Below are positions 23,517 through 34,414 of a DNA stretch of 64,000 nucleotides, piece by piece. The position numbers were made by a program, and so were the translations under genes. The notes beneath the pieces were generated by a model. That model was not told the DNA's origin. It worked only from the letters and a program-made list of their open reading frames with translations, and did not search any database. The DNA is from Marsupella aquatica (lineage: Eukaryota > Marchantiophyta). Within the stretch, counting starts at the first letter, position 1. Each line of letters opens with the position of its first letter. The stretch spans positions 5,890,001-5,954,000 of the forward strand of contig OZ316892.1 in NCBI GenBank assembly GCA_973895155.1. The letters run 5' to 3'.

Positions 23517-25057
23517 ATGCCTCGTGTTTCACAGCGCCAGAATCAATTGAGGGCATTCAGGTATTCACTCCAACTGTCTATTGCTTTGGAGTCCTCAGAC
23601 TCTTCATCTGAGGCAGACTCGCTTGACATATCAGTGGGGTTCTTGGAAGAAAAGGACCAGGGCAATGTCGACCTTTTGTCAAGGTCAGAGTCTGACCTCA
23701 CTATGGATTCAGATTTGCCTGACTCAGACAATGAAGATCCATGGACTGACGTAAATAACCCGACTTCCATGTTTGAGCTCTATTTTGTGTTATACAACAC
23801 CAGATTTCTGGTCCCCAGGCATGTGACCACTAAGTCAGATGATTTTGCGTCTCAATTCTTCCACAACTTGCCCACTACCTTGTTCAGGCAGCTTACCAGA
23901 ATGGACAAGAGCACCTTTTTTGGCCTGGTTGACAAAATTGAATGCCACCCCATTTTTGAGAACCAGTCTAACCATGCCCAGGCGCCCATCATTAGGCAGT
24001 TAGCAGTATGTCTGGACAGGCTGGGCCATGATGGCAATGGTGCTTGCCTCAATCATTTGATTCCAACTTGGGGAGTTAGTTGTGGCTCTCTTGTCAATTT
24101 TAGCAAGCGGTGCTTTGTGGCTCTAGAGGCAGTGCTTTCAGACCAAATTGCCTGGCCAGACAACACTGAGAGACAAGACAATTCAGAGGCATTTGCAGCT
24201 CTCGGCTTCCCAGGCTGTGTGGGGCTAATTGATGGTTCCCTCATGCCTCTCACTCAACGTCCAAAGGCACATGGAGAATGTTATTATGATAGGAAGAGTC
24301 GGTACTCCATCAACACCCAGGTTGTATGTGACCAAAGGCGCAAGATAATATTCATGTTCTCAAGTACAAGCTATGGTCCTCTCCATACACAATTTGTATC
24401 ATGCTTGCAATGAATTTACTTTATAATTATAATCCAATGTGAATACTTATAAGGGTCCGTTTTCCCATGTCATATGTTTCAGGAATGCCAGGGTCATGTG
24501 GTGACCTCACCTGCTTGAGGAGATCTCCCTTGTGGGAATATTGTAACCAGGTGGGCAGGAATGTAGTGTTCCATGAGGGGCAATATTTACTGGGCGACTC
24601 TGGGTACCAGGCCTGTCCCCATTTAGTGTGTTCCTTCAAACGGATAGACACTTCCATTAACAAAGAGGATTTCAATACCTGTGTTGCCAAGTGTCGTGTG
24701 ACAAATGAACACTGCACTGGAGTTCTGAAGTCTCGTTGGCATTCATTGAAAGAGATCAGGGTGCAGCTCAATAACAAAAAAGACTCTGTTTGGATGGTGA
24801 GATGGATAAGCCTCTGTTGTAAATTGCATAACTATGTCATAAGTAATAACGATGAGTGGACAGAGGATGACCAAGTGGACGACCAGGAGGAAGTAGTGGA
24901 TGCAACAGAGCACCCTGAGTATGAAGGACAGCCTAGGGCTAGTAGGCGAGCAACGTCCCAGGCTGGGAATGCCTTGCTAGTGCAAGTCATGGACTATGCA
25001 TTGGCCTTTCATAGAGGCCCTGGGGGTTTTTGTCAGTTGCACCCGAGTGACAAATAA
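23517..25057 (+). CDS. PIF/Harbinger (HARBI1-like) DDE transposase
   Basis: Two exons (23517-24375 and 24483-25057, matching phase) give 477 residues. The N-terminus is acidic and Ser-rich. The nuclease core follows: RMDKSTFFGLVDKI helical entry, GFPGCVGLIDGS with the first catalytic Asp, YGMPGSCGDLTCLRRSPLW with the second Asp (created across the splice junction), LLGDSGY, and VTNEHCTGVLKSRWHSLKEIR with the catalytic Glu. This is the order and spacing of HARBI1/PIF transposases, and no in-frame stop interrupts it, so it may be functional. An acceptor (ttttccag) just before the ATG suggests a 5'-UTR intron. It would cut and join the element ends together with a Myb/SANT partner; a candidate is at 42800-43543. 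Confidence 0.88.
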
Positions 25058-25281
25058 AGGTTGTACGTATTTACTCAACCAAGTCCGAGCCCTTCTCCCT
25101 CTGTTTGACGCTAGTATGTGTGACTTAAAACTTTGGGCCAATTTAGGGTTTTGTGTGATGCAAAACATGTTGTTTACTTTTGCTTGGCTCCATTGCTGCA
25201 GGTGTGAACATAGCATTTGGTGTGCTCTTCACATTGTCAACCATTCTAGCTTGATCGATAATCGTTTGGCGAGAGTGAACA

Positions 25282-25692
25282 ATGCAGAATCAAAAGATTT
25301 GGCTTGTAGGGAGGGGGGTGACAGATGCCTCGATGTGGATTGCACTACGAGGCTTTCCGACATGGCCATCTGGGCCTCGTGCGACCTTCCAGCTGCTTCA
25401 TGGCAAAGTGGAAAATTTTGACCCTTCATTCGCAGGCGTGCAAGTCCTGGAAGTGGCAACACAGCTAGCCCTAATGTATCTTGAGGCAGTCTTATTCGGG
25501 AGGGAGGAAGTGTCACATGTGGATGACATTGCTATGCCTGATCTACCTATCATTAACGAGGACTTTGGTGCAGAGACAAAGAGCACGGTGACAACTGTGT
25601 CTGCTGCTGCCGGGGAGGTGGATACAGCCGAGGTTTCTTCGGCAGAGTGTTCACAGGACAAAGGAGCTCCCTTGCATTTTGGTCATCGCTAG
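25282..25692 (+). CDS. hypothetical protein, 136 residues
   Basis: An open frame starts at ATG 25282 and ends at TAG 25690-25692. The central part (VQVLEVATQLALMYLEAVLF) could form a hydrophobic helix, and the C-terminus is acidic and Thr/Ala/Ser-rich. I recognise no family. Its position just after the transposase, on the same strand, suggests element cargo or a read-through exon, but it could equally be a chance frame. Confidence 0.3.
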   Translation: MQNQKIWLVGRGVTDASMWIALRGFPTWPSGPRATFQLLHGKVENFDPSFAGVQVLEVATQLALMYLEAVLFGREEVSHVDDIAMPDLPIINEDFGAETKSTVTTVSAAAGEVDTAEVSSAECSQDKGAPLHFGHR

Positions 25693-26351
25693 GGGACCTT
25701 CACAATTGCAAATGGACCTTCACAATTCCGCATAGATGTTTACCTACATAGTCGGTATAAGTTAGCATTTTGTGAGATTAGCATCGAAGAGGGATTACCG
25801 GTGCTGTACCAACATTCTAACTTAGAGGAATAGAGGAGTAGGCAGACCAAACTTTGGGCCAATTTTCCCTCTTGGCAATTGGATGCCTCCAACTCCAATG
25901 TAATTTTGCGAACCTATGTTCAAGCGCATAATGATACATTTTTCACTCGGTGTGACTCACACTTTCTTGTCTGAACTCTGTCAATAGAGTGTGAACCGTT
26001 GCACATGCTTTATCTTGAATGTCGGTATCTTTTATTACAAAATTGCGCGAGATAATAACAAGTATGTTGTGAGCCATCGCGCGTACTACCTTGCGAAGCT
26101 CATGAAACATGTGGGATGTGACAAGCCAGACAGCCCTGTCGCCTTGACAAGACCTGTGCCATTGACAAGACCTGCCGAGCACCAATTCCGTGAACTTCCA
26201 ATTGGTAGGCTGAGTAGTACATGTGTCCTTGCAATAAACCTTGCAATTGGACTTCAATTCAAGGTATGCAGTAAATAAACGTGTTTGCCAAAAGCTTTGG
26301 TGAAACCCACAGACACATTTTATTTATGAAGTATGGGCTTACATTGGCATA

Positions 26352-27070
26352 CTAAGGGCTTAGAGAATCTGGGACAGCATCGAACCCAGCTTGAGAGTGG
26401 ATAATGCCCATCATATGCTTAAAGTGGGTTGGGGATCCATTTTGCTTGATCACCTCTGTGAGCAGCACAGTTGATTGTTGGGCTTTAATAATTGCTAGTT
26501 GATGCTTCAAATCAATTCTAGCTCGCTTTTCATCCTGTTTTCGCTGAATGCGTTCCCTTTTTGCCAATTCAGCAGATTGGGTATCAAGTAAGACCTTCTG
26601 TCTGAATGCCTCTAATTCTCTAGCCTCTTTGCGGTCAGCTATTTCCTGTGCCCGCCACCTATCCTTGGCATCAATCAATTGAATCTGGAAAGCATTCTTG
26701 TCTTGCAATTTTTCAGCATATACCTCGGCGAGATTGGGCCTGGAAGAGGCTTGTGTGTTTGCAGGCCTCTTTCCCTGTCGGGGTCGTTGAGTGCCGCGTT
26801 CAGCTGTGACGGTTGGATGAGCAGACGTTGTGTCCCTGCTTCTACCTGGCGTTCGTGTGTGCGTGGATGCCGGAGTTGATGCTGGAGTTGGTTCTTCAAC
26901 AGTAGGCTGGGATGTATTATCAGTTGGCGTTGGAGGCTGCGATTGTTCAGGTGGAGTTTGAGGGAGCGAGTCTTCAACATCAGCATCGCTGTTGCCGGTA
27001 GTAGGGCGGGTAGCCGCCTCAAGATCATCATCGGTAAAAGTTTGAGCGAAGTCAAACTCAGTGTCGACTG
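26352..27070 (-). CDS. coiled-coil C-terminal exon, probably of a Harbinger Myb/SANT-type protein
   Basis: On the minus strand a frame of about 239 codons runs from an acceptor-like site (tttgctgcag, 27080-27071) to a stop at 26352-26354. The first half is Pro/Thr/Ser-rich and disordered (repeated TP, PT, QP pairs). The second half (LIDAKDRWRAQEIADRKEAR, KRERIQRKQDEKRARIDLKH) is a strongly charged coiled coil. Myb/SANT proteins of plant DNA transposons often end in such a coil. No Myb exon is found immediately upstream. The one at 42800-43543, same strand, could be its original N-terminal part, now separated by the nested insertion; the phases do not fit simply, so this is a guess. Confidence 0.5.
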
Positions 27071-27744
27071 CTGCAGCAAAGAGTTGAACCCATTAGCAGT
27101 GCTCATAAGCAAGACACTAAATTGAGGTGAGAATGATAGTGCACATGGTAGGAAGAAGCAAGATGTCAACAGGTATGACTTTACTTGGTTCGTTCACATC
27201 TCGGGGGTCTCACTTCGCGAAAATCTCATATCACGTGCGACTAAGTATAGGGTCCGTTAATTGGGTTTCTCGGAAGACTTAAGAAGATTTGTGTAAGAAC
27301 AATAGGGTCGACTTTATATGTTGGACAACTTATAAGAACAATAGGGATATTAATATTTTTGACTATGTAGATGGAAGGCATACAAGGAAGTTAGGGGGTC
27401 CTTGAATCGGACTATGTAAATTACATGTGTCACTATATCATTGGTACACATGGCACACATAACATTCCCAATATATTTTCCTAAGTCATGTTTAAAATGG
27501 CAAGAATTTGAGAATGATTTAAGTGGGTCTGGTTTTTTGGGGACTCATGTTTAGGGTTTGACCGGGATTAAGTTTGAATTGTTCCGTTAACATGTCTCGT
27601 TTCCCTCAATTGGCCCTTGTCAGTCTCCTCCCGTGTGGTTTCCCTCCACTATCCCTTTGGCCCCACCCGTTGTTTGGGACGAGAGACTTTTTTTTGTACC
27701 TTGCAGCAAATGGTGTAAACGGGGGTCTAAACGAGTGTGCTGCT

Positions 27745-28440
27745 GCTTGGAGCGAAGAAGGATCGAGAGAGAGTCAGTGTTGTGACCTTGGATGCGAGTG
27801 AAGAAGGATCGAGCGAGAGTGTTGTGCTCTCGCCTGCGCTGCTGCTACGGCTGCTTGGAGTGAAGGATGAAGTGCCAACATTTCTAGGCTGCACTGCTAC
27901 TCGCGAAGGATTGAGCGAGAGTTGTCAGCTGCGCCTTGGAGTGAAGGGGAGATCCGCAAAGGATTGAGCGAGAGTTGTCAGCTGCGCCTTGGAGTGAAGG
28001 GGAGATCGAGAATGAGTGTTGCGCTCTTGGCTGCGCTACTGTCGCTGCTACTTGAAGTGAAGGATTTTGAAGAGTTATCGGCTGCGCCTTCGAGTGAAGG
28101 GGAGAGCGAGAGTGTTGCGCTCTTGGCTGCGCTGCTGCCGCTGCTGCTTGACGTGAAGGATCAACCAAGTGTTCTCGGCTGCGCGCTGCTACTTGGAGTG
28201 AAGGATTGAGGTCATGCTTGGCTTCGTTGCTGCTTAGAGTGAAGGGGAGAGCGAGAGTTCTCAACTGCGCTGTTGCTTAGAGTGAAGGGGAGAGCAAGAC
28301 TTCTCGGCTGCGCTGCTACTTGGAGTGAACCCGGGAGTGAAGGATCAAGTGAGAGTGTTGCACTCTCGGCTGCGCTGCTTGGAGTGAATGATCGGGCGAG
28401 AGTGTTGCGCTGCAAGGTTGGAGTGTATAGATCAGTCTAT
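27745..28440. repeat. left subterminal repeats of the nested element
   Basis: More than ten irregular copies of 'gctgcgctgctgcttggagt' followed by gaagg-gagagcgagagt succeed each other. One longer direct duplication, 'ggattgagcgagagttgtca' plus 'gctgcgccttggagtgaagg', occurs at 27909 and 27961. Open frames here are by-products of the repetition. Confidence 0.85.
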
Positions 28441-28455
28441 TCATTAAAACTGGAA
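28437..28455 (+). repeat. 19-bp inverted repeat, left copy
   Basis: ctattcattaaaactggaa; its exact reverse complement is at 40914-40932. A 19-bp perfect match at this distance is very unlikely by chance and supports symmetrical ends of one element. Confidence 0.8.
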
Positions 28456-28489
28456 AATTCTTTGATCTTTGGACATTTAGGCACCAAAA

Positions 28490-28585
28490 AATATATATTT
28501 GGGCACAAGAATTGTACATTTGGGCAGTGGGAGTTGTACATTTGGGCACCAGATGTTGTACATTTGGGGGATCAAGATTGTACAT
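28490..28585. repeat. tandem 'ttgtacatttgggca' repeats
   Basis: Four copies of a roughly 27-bp unit containing ttgtacatttggg (28512, 28535, 28557 and a partial start) lie just inside the 19-bp inverted repeat. A diverged counterpart (ttgggcattagaattgtaat) is near 40778. These could be transposase-binding sites. Confidence 0.7.
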
Positions 28586-28589
28586 AGGA

Positions 28590-29220
28590 GAAAATGAAAT
28601 ATTAATTTGGATTCTAAAGAAAAACATTTGGGTGATAATAATGTAAAATATGTTGGATAAGAAGTAGAATTTACTTACATTGATTCAATTTGACTAATAG
28701 AATATAAGTGTCTAGTAAAGCTTCAATATGATCTCTACCCATATAACTAGTAAAGCTTCAATATGATCTCTACCCTTAGCTAGCTAAATTAACCTTCTAC
28801 TTAGGGTTTAGTTTAAATATCCATTCAGACAAGTAATTTGTTAGTACATTCTAAGCAACTCGAGTTGAAACTAAGGTTTACTAGACAGTATTAAGAGTCA
28901 CTCACATCCTATCATAGATATTAAGACTTCATGTAATATATAGTCTGTATTGATATAATAATTAATTGAAGCAATTATAAAGGTATCCAAGTCCAATTAC
29001 CTCCACCTATTCAAACTAGTATCCCAAAATATTATAATAATTAGTTCCTTAAATAGATATACTAGTACTTAGTACTAACCAACACTCAGTAAGTACTAAA
29101 GACATGTCTGATTCCAAACTAATTGACATAGACTCCCTCACTCTGACATGTCTAATTCCAAACTAATTGACATACTAGACTCCCTCACTCTGACAGAGTG
29201 ACTACTAAAAAACATTTGAC
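28590..29220. other. AT-rich spacer with two short tandem duplications
   Basis: No gene is seen. ctagtaaagcttcaatatga followed by tctctaccc occurs twice (about 28712 and 28749). A ~48-bp unit containing gacatgtct.attccaaact occurs twice (about 29100-29200). This is the 3' flank of the minus-strand transposase gene. Confidence 0.6.
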
Positions 29221-32200
29221 TTACTCAACAATCTCTTCCATGTAGGTTTTGAGTGTTTTCAAAACATTCTTGGGAATGGTCAAACCTCTATCAATTATAT
29301 TTTCTTCTCTAGAGCGTGACTTGAATCCATACATAGTAGAATTAGCAAATTGCCAACGTTCAGTGGCACTGTCAAACCCAGGATCCACCTCCCAAGTCTT
29401 AGTGGTCTGAAAGCAACGTGAATATCGCACATGATCCGGTGCATCATGCTTACCATGTTTAGGCCTCCACCATTGCACTTGGAACATAGGAGCATATCGT
29501 GTACTAGTAGGAGAATTCTCATTGCATTGCAAGTCTCCTGAAGGAACCTCATGGTTTGGGTCCACAACACCCAAAGCTCTCACCAACCAGAAATGTTCTT
29601 TCCCATTCTTCCTTTCCCATTCATCCTCTGGACGGAGAAATACAAAGTGACCCTCTTGAATATCCTGCAAAGGAATCCAACGTGCAAGTTCTCGCTCGTG
29701 TCGAGCACCAACAAATGTTGCAGCTTGATCCTCCATCTCTTCCAGGTACTCATTCTGAAGCTCCACCATTTGTGGATTCTGTGTACTACTACTAGGCTCC
29801 CCCAATGGTTCAGAGGTTCCTGTACTATTAACCTTGTAACCAGTTTCGTGGTTGGTTTTTGGCCAGAATTCATATGTCAATGCTAACTGTATTTCTGCCT
29901 CCCCTTCAATTGTAAGCTCCCCAGATAATACTTGCACCACCATCTCTCAATATTTCACCAAAGGAAACCGCTCACGATATGCTGTAGAGGTCTCATCCTT
30001 ACAGCTCTTCTTCAAAAACTCAATGTAACGATTAAGGAATGGGATGATTTCTTCAACCTTGCCTCGTACATCCCCGGAGATGGGTTTTGCAAACGGTTGA
30101 CCTTTTGGTAAAATGAGAGCATTGGTGCTGGAATCAGTTCTCCAAATGGACCTTCCGGTTGGAGGGTACCAAGGTTGTTTCACATGTGCTTTGTATTGAT
30201 ATATTGGAACATTATCTCTCATAGAGAAAAGAAATGCCACTGGTTTTGAGTGACCCTCTATGTCTTTTACCTTGAAAGTTTTCAAAAACTCTTTGTAAGC
30301 TGCAACCTCTTGGATCAACCGTGGCACAGGATGAATGCTTTCACACTCCCAAACCTCAGCCATCAACCCCAAGAGGGTAGAAACCTCCTTGTACTTCACT
30401 TGGTTGGATACTTTTGAAAACAATGCATCGACATCCTCATGGGTGTGACCAACCATGAGAAACGACATCTGCACTGTTTCAAAAACCCCTCTACTAACAA
30501 GCTCACTGCAAAATGCCATCACGTACTGGTTTTTGTTATCTTTCCCTGAATTATCCATTTGCAAGGTCAGGTGCCTTGGCAATGATTTGAAAGAGGTAGA
30601 CGTAGCCTTGGGATCAACACCAAAGTCGTCTTGGTCATCTTCAGCTCCTTGAAATCTAGCAATTGAGACTTTTTTGGGTTCTAAGTAACCTGCGAGAAAT
30701 GCTTCAAAGTCCAAAAGAGATTGAAAAATTGGCCTCGTTGCAGCCCAATATAATCCTTCAAGGAGGTCTCCATATTTGTCCCCCTTGTAATCCTCCAGAT
30801 CTCTAAGGCACTTGGCCAATGATGTCACTGTGAAGTCTGCATCTCCTGGGCAAAGCCCAGTAAAACTAAGTGAGCATACACTCCGGGATCCCTTCCATGG
30901 GTCAACATCCCAGTGAGCGCAATGGGGAGCGGTTGACCACTACCAGACAATGATTTAGGAGTGGGGACCAACCTAGGGATCCATGTCTTGGCCTGGTCCA
31001 TCTTGTCATGTATAATGCAAAGATAGTTCTCAGGATCCTTCTTCGCAAGAACCCTATGAGCATAGTAAACATATCTCCTAGACATTTGCTCACGAAGAAG
31101 GCGAGCTCTTCTTTCCTCAATCTCTAAACGCTCTTTCTTTCTCTTCTCCCGCATCAACTGATCTTTGAACTCAGTGCAAAGTGTACACTTTGCAAATGCA
31201 CTTCCCTTGTGAAAGTCAAAATTCATGAAGGACTCACTCCAGAGTTTATACATAGTGTTTTCACTCACCTTCACGTAGCCATCTAATTCCATTTTTGAGT
31301 ATACCTCCTCAAAAATCTCTTTCTTTGTGAAACAAGATGGAAGTCTGTACTCAACCGTGTCAGTCCCGTGAGACCCTCCATAGGGACGATGCGGCATGGG
31401 TTCTCCGTTTTGGGTTAGAATGGACTCCAACAAAGCACGAGCATGCAAGGTGCTTCCCCGTGTCTTGTGTGAACCCTTGTTTCCGTGGAATCCAACCGTG
31501 CAACCTGCTTCATATTGATTTTTGTAATCATAATACTTGGCAATGCTGAATCCATGCATTTTAATAAATGCACCCTTGCAAACAAGTCTACTTCTTACAA
31601 CAAAATATCCTTTTGTCTCCACTTCCTTCTCCCTACAGCCAAAAAGAGTGAGAATGTGACTGGTTTTGTTGTCGCTTGACATCCCATGGTATTCCCTCCT
31701 TATCTCCTGTAGGTCTTCTCTCGGCATGCTGAGGCAACACTTCAACTTACAACAACCTTCTCTTTGGATGGAGTCGATTTCCTCCTCTGTGATTTTCAGT
31801 ATCGCCCGAGACTCCAAGTGCTTCTTCCTTTTTTCATCTGGGTTGACCTTCGTTCTCTTGATGAAATTATACGGGCGCTTCAAAAACTCAGTGTCACCTT
31901 TCATATCTACCTCTAGATGATCTCGACCATCAATAATTGGTTTCGGAGAAACCTCTTCAATGAGATCCAGAAGAAAAATACCCCTTGATATCAGCAAAAG
32001 TGAACGGACGGCCCACCTAACAAGACCAGGCACTCATGGGGAGATATTTGGGAAAAATAGAGGGTCAATCACGCGTGTGACAGCAACCCCAACGTGATCT
32101 GGTCCAAGAACATCATCATCAATTGCACCTGACTCGAAAGGAACTGTGATGATGCCAACCCCGACTTTGGTCCGATTATCCTCAGCATACAATTCCACCT

Positions 32201-32927
32201 CCTCGGTCATCCAATTAGAACGCAAACTATAATCCTTGAAATTATAATTTGAAAAAACATCCTGTCTGGACAGGTTGTTTAGCATATCCCGGGAAGAACT
32301 CCTCCGAGTAACATCCTTTAAATTCCACAATACAAAAGTATCCAATGCTTCCTAAACGGTATCGGCTCCATTGTGAGGAAAGGGTAACCTCTCCCTTCCT
32401 TGAAAAACTTCACATATTTTCACACTAATCCTAGAAGTGCCAAGTCTTTCATTGTGACATGTCTCATCGGGATTCGTCTTGAACACAAATCCACGAGCCA
32501 CAATCTGATTGCCGATCCAGACCTCGACTTCATCGCCAGATACAATCGAGTCTCCAAAACTTTCCACCGACGATTTCTCTGGTACAAAACCCGGAACCGT
32601 ATCCTTTGTAGAACAGGAGGCATCCATTTTCGTTGTCGCTGGAGTTGACTGTGACTTCAAATATGCAAAAGGGGCATCCCAAATAATGCAAGAGTCGACA
32701 GCATCAAACAGGGTCCTGATCGGCTGCAAAGGGTAAGGAATTTCCCGTGATCCCTCATAGCACTTCTCAATGAGAACTCCTATACGATTACTTCCCAAAT
32801 CAACATTACGCACTGAGTCACCCGGGTCAACCTTGAGGACCGTCCCGCAAGCAACTTCCACTCCGTCGATTACGAGGCACACCTTGTCCCCTCGAGAGAA
32901 ACTCCCCATTTTGAAAACGTGGCCCAA
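29221..32927 (-). pseudogene. DUF7869-type RNase H-fold transposase with N-terminal DUF8039-like repeats (disrupted)
   Basis: Read on the minus strand from ATG 32925-32927, this is one frame of about 1,235 codons broken by in-frame stops at 32352-32354 (TAG), 32034-32036 (TGA) and 29944-29946 (TGA) and by a one-base frameshift near 30825-30830. The N-terminal third holds three related ~90-residue units (GDKVCLVIDGVEVACGTV, GDEVEVWIGNQIVARGFV, EEVELYAEDNRTKVGVGIIT), each leading to a (A/V)(V/L)(D/R)(S/T) helix; the first two stops fall at equivalent places in these units. This resembles the DUF8039 domain of plant transposon proteins. The C-terminal half has the transposase signatures IIHDKMDQAKTWIP (first Asp), LQMDNSGKDNKNQY (second Asp) and FLMVGHTHEDVDALFSKVS (third acidic residue). 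A Lys/Glu-rich coil precedes it. The stops look like CGA or CAG turned to TGA or TAG. Confidence 0.75.
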
Positions 32928-33059
32928 ACCGTTGGATGTAGTTACCTCGAGATGATCTCGAGGTAAAGTGACTACAAAAACCCAAGTGTAGAAGTTTATC
33001 CCACAAAATTGTGTGATAGAGAAAATAAGAAGCTCTTCTACCTCTAGACGATCTCGAGG

Positions 33060-33260
33060 TAGAAGAGGGACAAAAACACCAATACGTCAAAATTCAGAAG
33101 TATTTAGCTCGAGACGATCTCGAGGTAGAAGAGGGACCAAAACAACCAATATGTAAAAATTCAGAAGTATTTAGCTCGAGACGATCTCGAGGTAGAAAAG
33201 GGACCAAAAACACCAATATGTAAAAATTCAGAAGTATTTAGCTCGAGACGATCTCGAGGT
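33060..33260. repeat. three tandem 67-bp units, each containing one palindrome
   Basis: The unit reads from 'gtagaagagggaccaaaa' through 'aattcagaagtatttag' to the palindrome. Copies end with the palindromes at 33108, 33175 and 33242, a constant 67-bp step. It lies upstream of the minus-strand transposase gene. Confidence 0.85.
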
Positions 33261-33788
33261 AAAATATGAATCTCACTGAATATCGAACTAAGATTCTATA
33301 CCTCCGACACTCTAAAAACATTTATTATAAGAAGGAAAACCAAATGCACCATTAGAAAGAAGGAGAAAGTGAATAAGTTTGAGGACCAAACTTATGACTC
33401 GAGATGATCTCGAGCCAAAAAGGACATTGTATTTGACAAAGAAACTATTAGGAATAATAAGCCACCCAAAATAAGAACATATAAATGGCTCTAGATGATC
33501 TAGAGGAATGATTTGGTGCAATTAAGAAAGTAGGCTCCCAGTTTACTTCCAGACACTGAGAAAAAGCTTCTAAAAGGCCATCAAATAGAGGGAAAAGGCT
33601 TCCAAATGGATTTTGACCGACATTAGTATAAGCTGAAAAGGTTCGGTTTTCTAAAAGATAGGAGCTCAATTATTTTAGACCTCCTTCGGGGCTTAAAATG
33701 ACAATTTCTCGAAATATCCTAAACACAAACGTAGACTCCAAAACCCTTGAAAAGAACAACAGAAAGAGATCAGAGCACAAATCTAGAG

Positions 33789-33830
33789 CCAGAGAGAGGG
33801 AGAGGGAGAGGGAGAGAGAGCAGAGAGGCA
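33789..33830. repeat. GA-rich microsatellite
   Basis: A run of gagaggga/gagagaga units lies in the leader between the divergent genes. Confidence 0.7.
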
Positions 33831-33898
33831 GAGGAAGAAACGAGCGAGCGGTGAAACGAAATGAGAAGAATGACCCGTTGAAGAGCAAGGAGAAGCAA

Positions 33899-33907
33899 TA
33901 TATAAAA
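33899..33907 (+). promoter_or_regulatory. candidate TATA box of the ParB-methyltransferase gene
   Basis: tatataaaa lies about 510 bp before the ATG at 34415, on the plus strand. The following leader (about 34205-34375) carries many half-palindromes (cctcgagat, gctcgagat), so the motif family marks the transcription start region too. Confidence 0.4.
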
Positions 33908-34414
33908 CCCTGACAGACAAAAAGGGCAATAAGACGGAATGGTTGAACTTGTGTCACGGCTAAGCTTGCGGCAAGGCTGAAGTACGGATAACAATAATGA
34001 CAACACGTGTGACCGTAATAATGACTGTACGCACCCAGTAGGTTGCGTGGCAGCCTGCCTGAGCCTGCACGAGCCCTGGCACGCTTGGCACGGCCAAGGC
34101 CGACCCCCGAGGGGCTTATAGTGGCTTCAGGGGTTTTGAATTCCCCATTTTCACATTTGCCTCCTCGCCTCTTTGCCTCTTCGCCTCCTCGCGTCCCTTG
34201 CCTCCTTGCCTCTAGATCGTTTCGCGCTCTTGCCTCGAGATCGTTCTATTAGCCTCGAGATTGCAGAGGATCGAGATTAGGGTTTTTCCTCGAGATTTTA
34301 TAGGGTCAAGATTTTGTGTTTAGGCTCGAGCTTCGATAGGGTCAAGATTTTCTTTTTAGGCTCGAGATTTTTTTTAAGTTCTCAGCCCGTAGTACGTTCC
34401 TCTCATCACCAGCC

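Noticed and set aside
27737-28264. Overlapping frames rich in Ala/Leu/Ser
   Set aside because: They are translations of the subterminal tandem repeats and occur on both strands.
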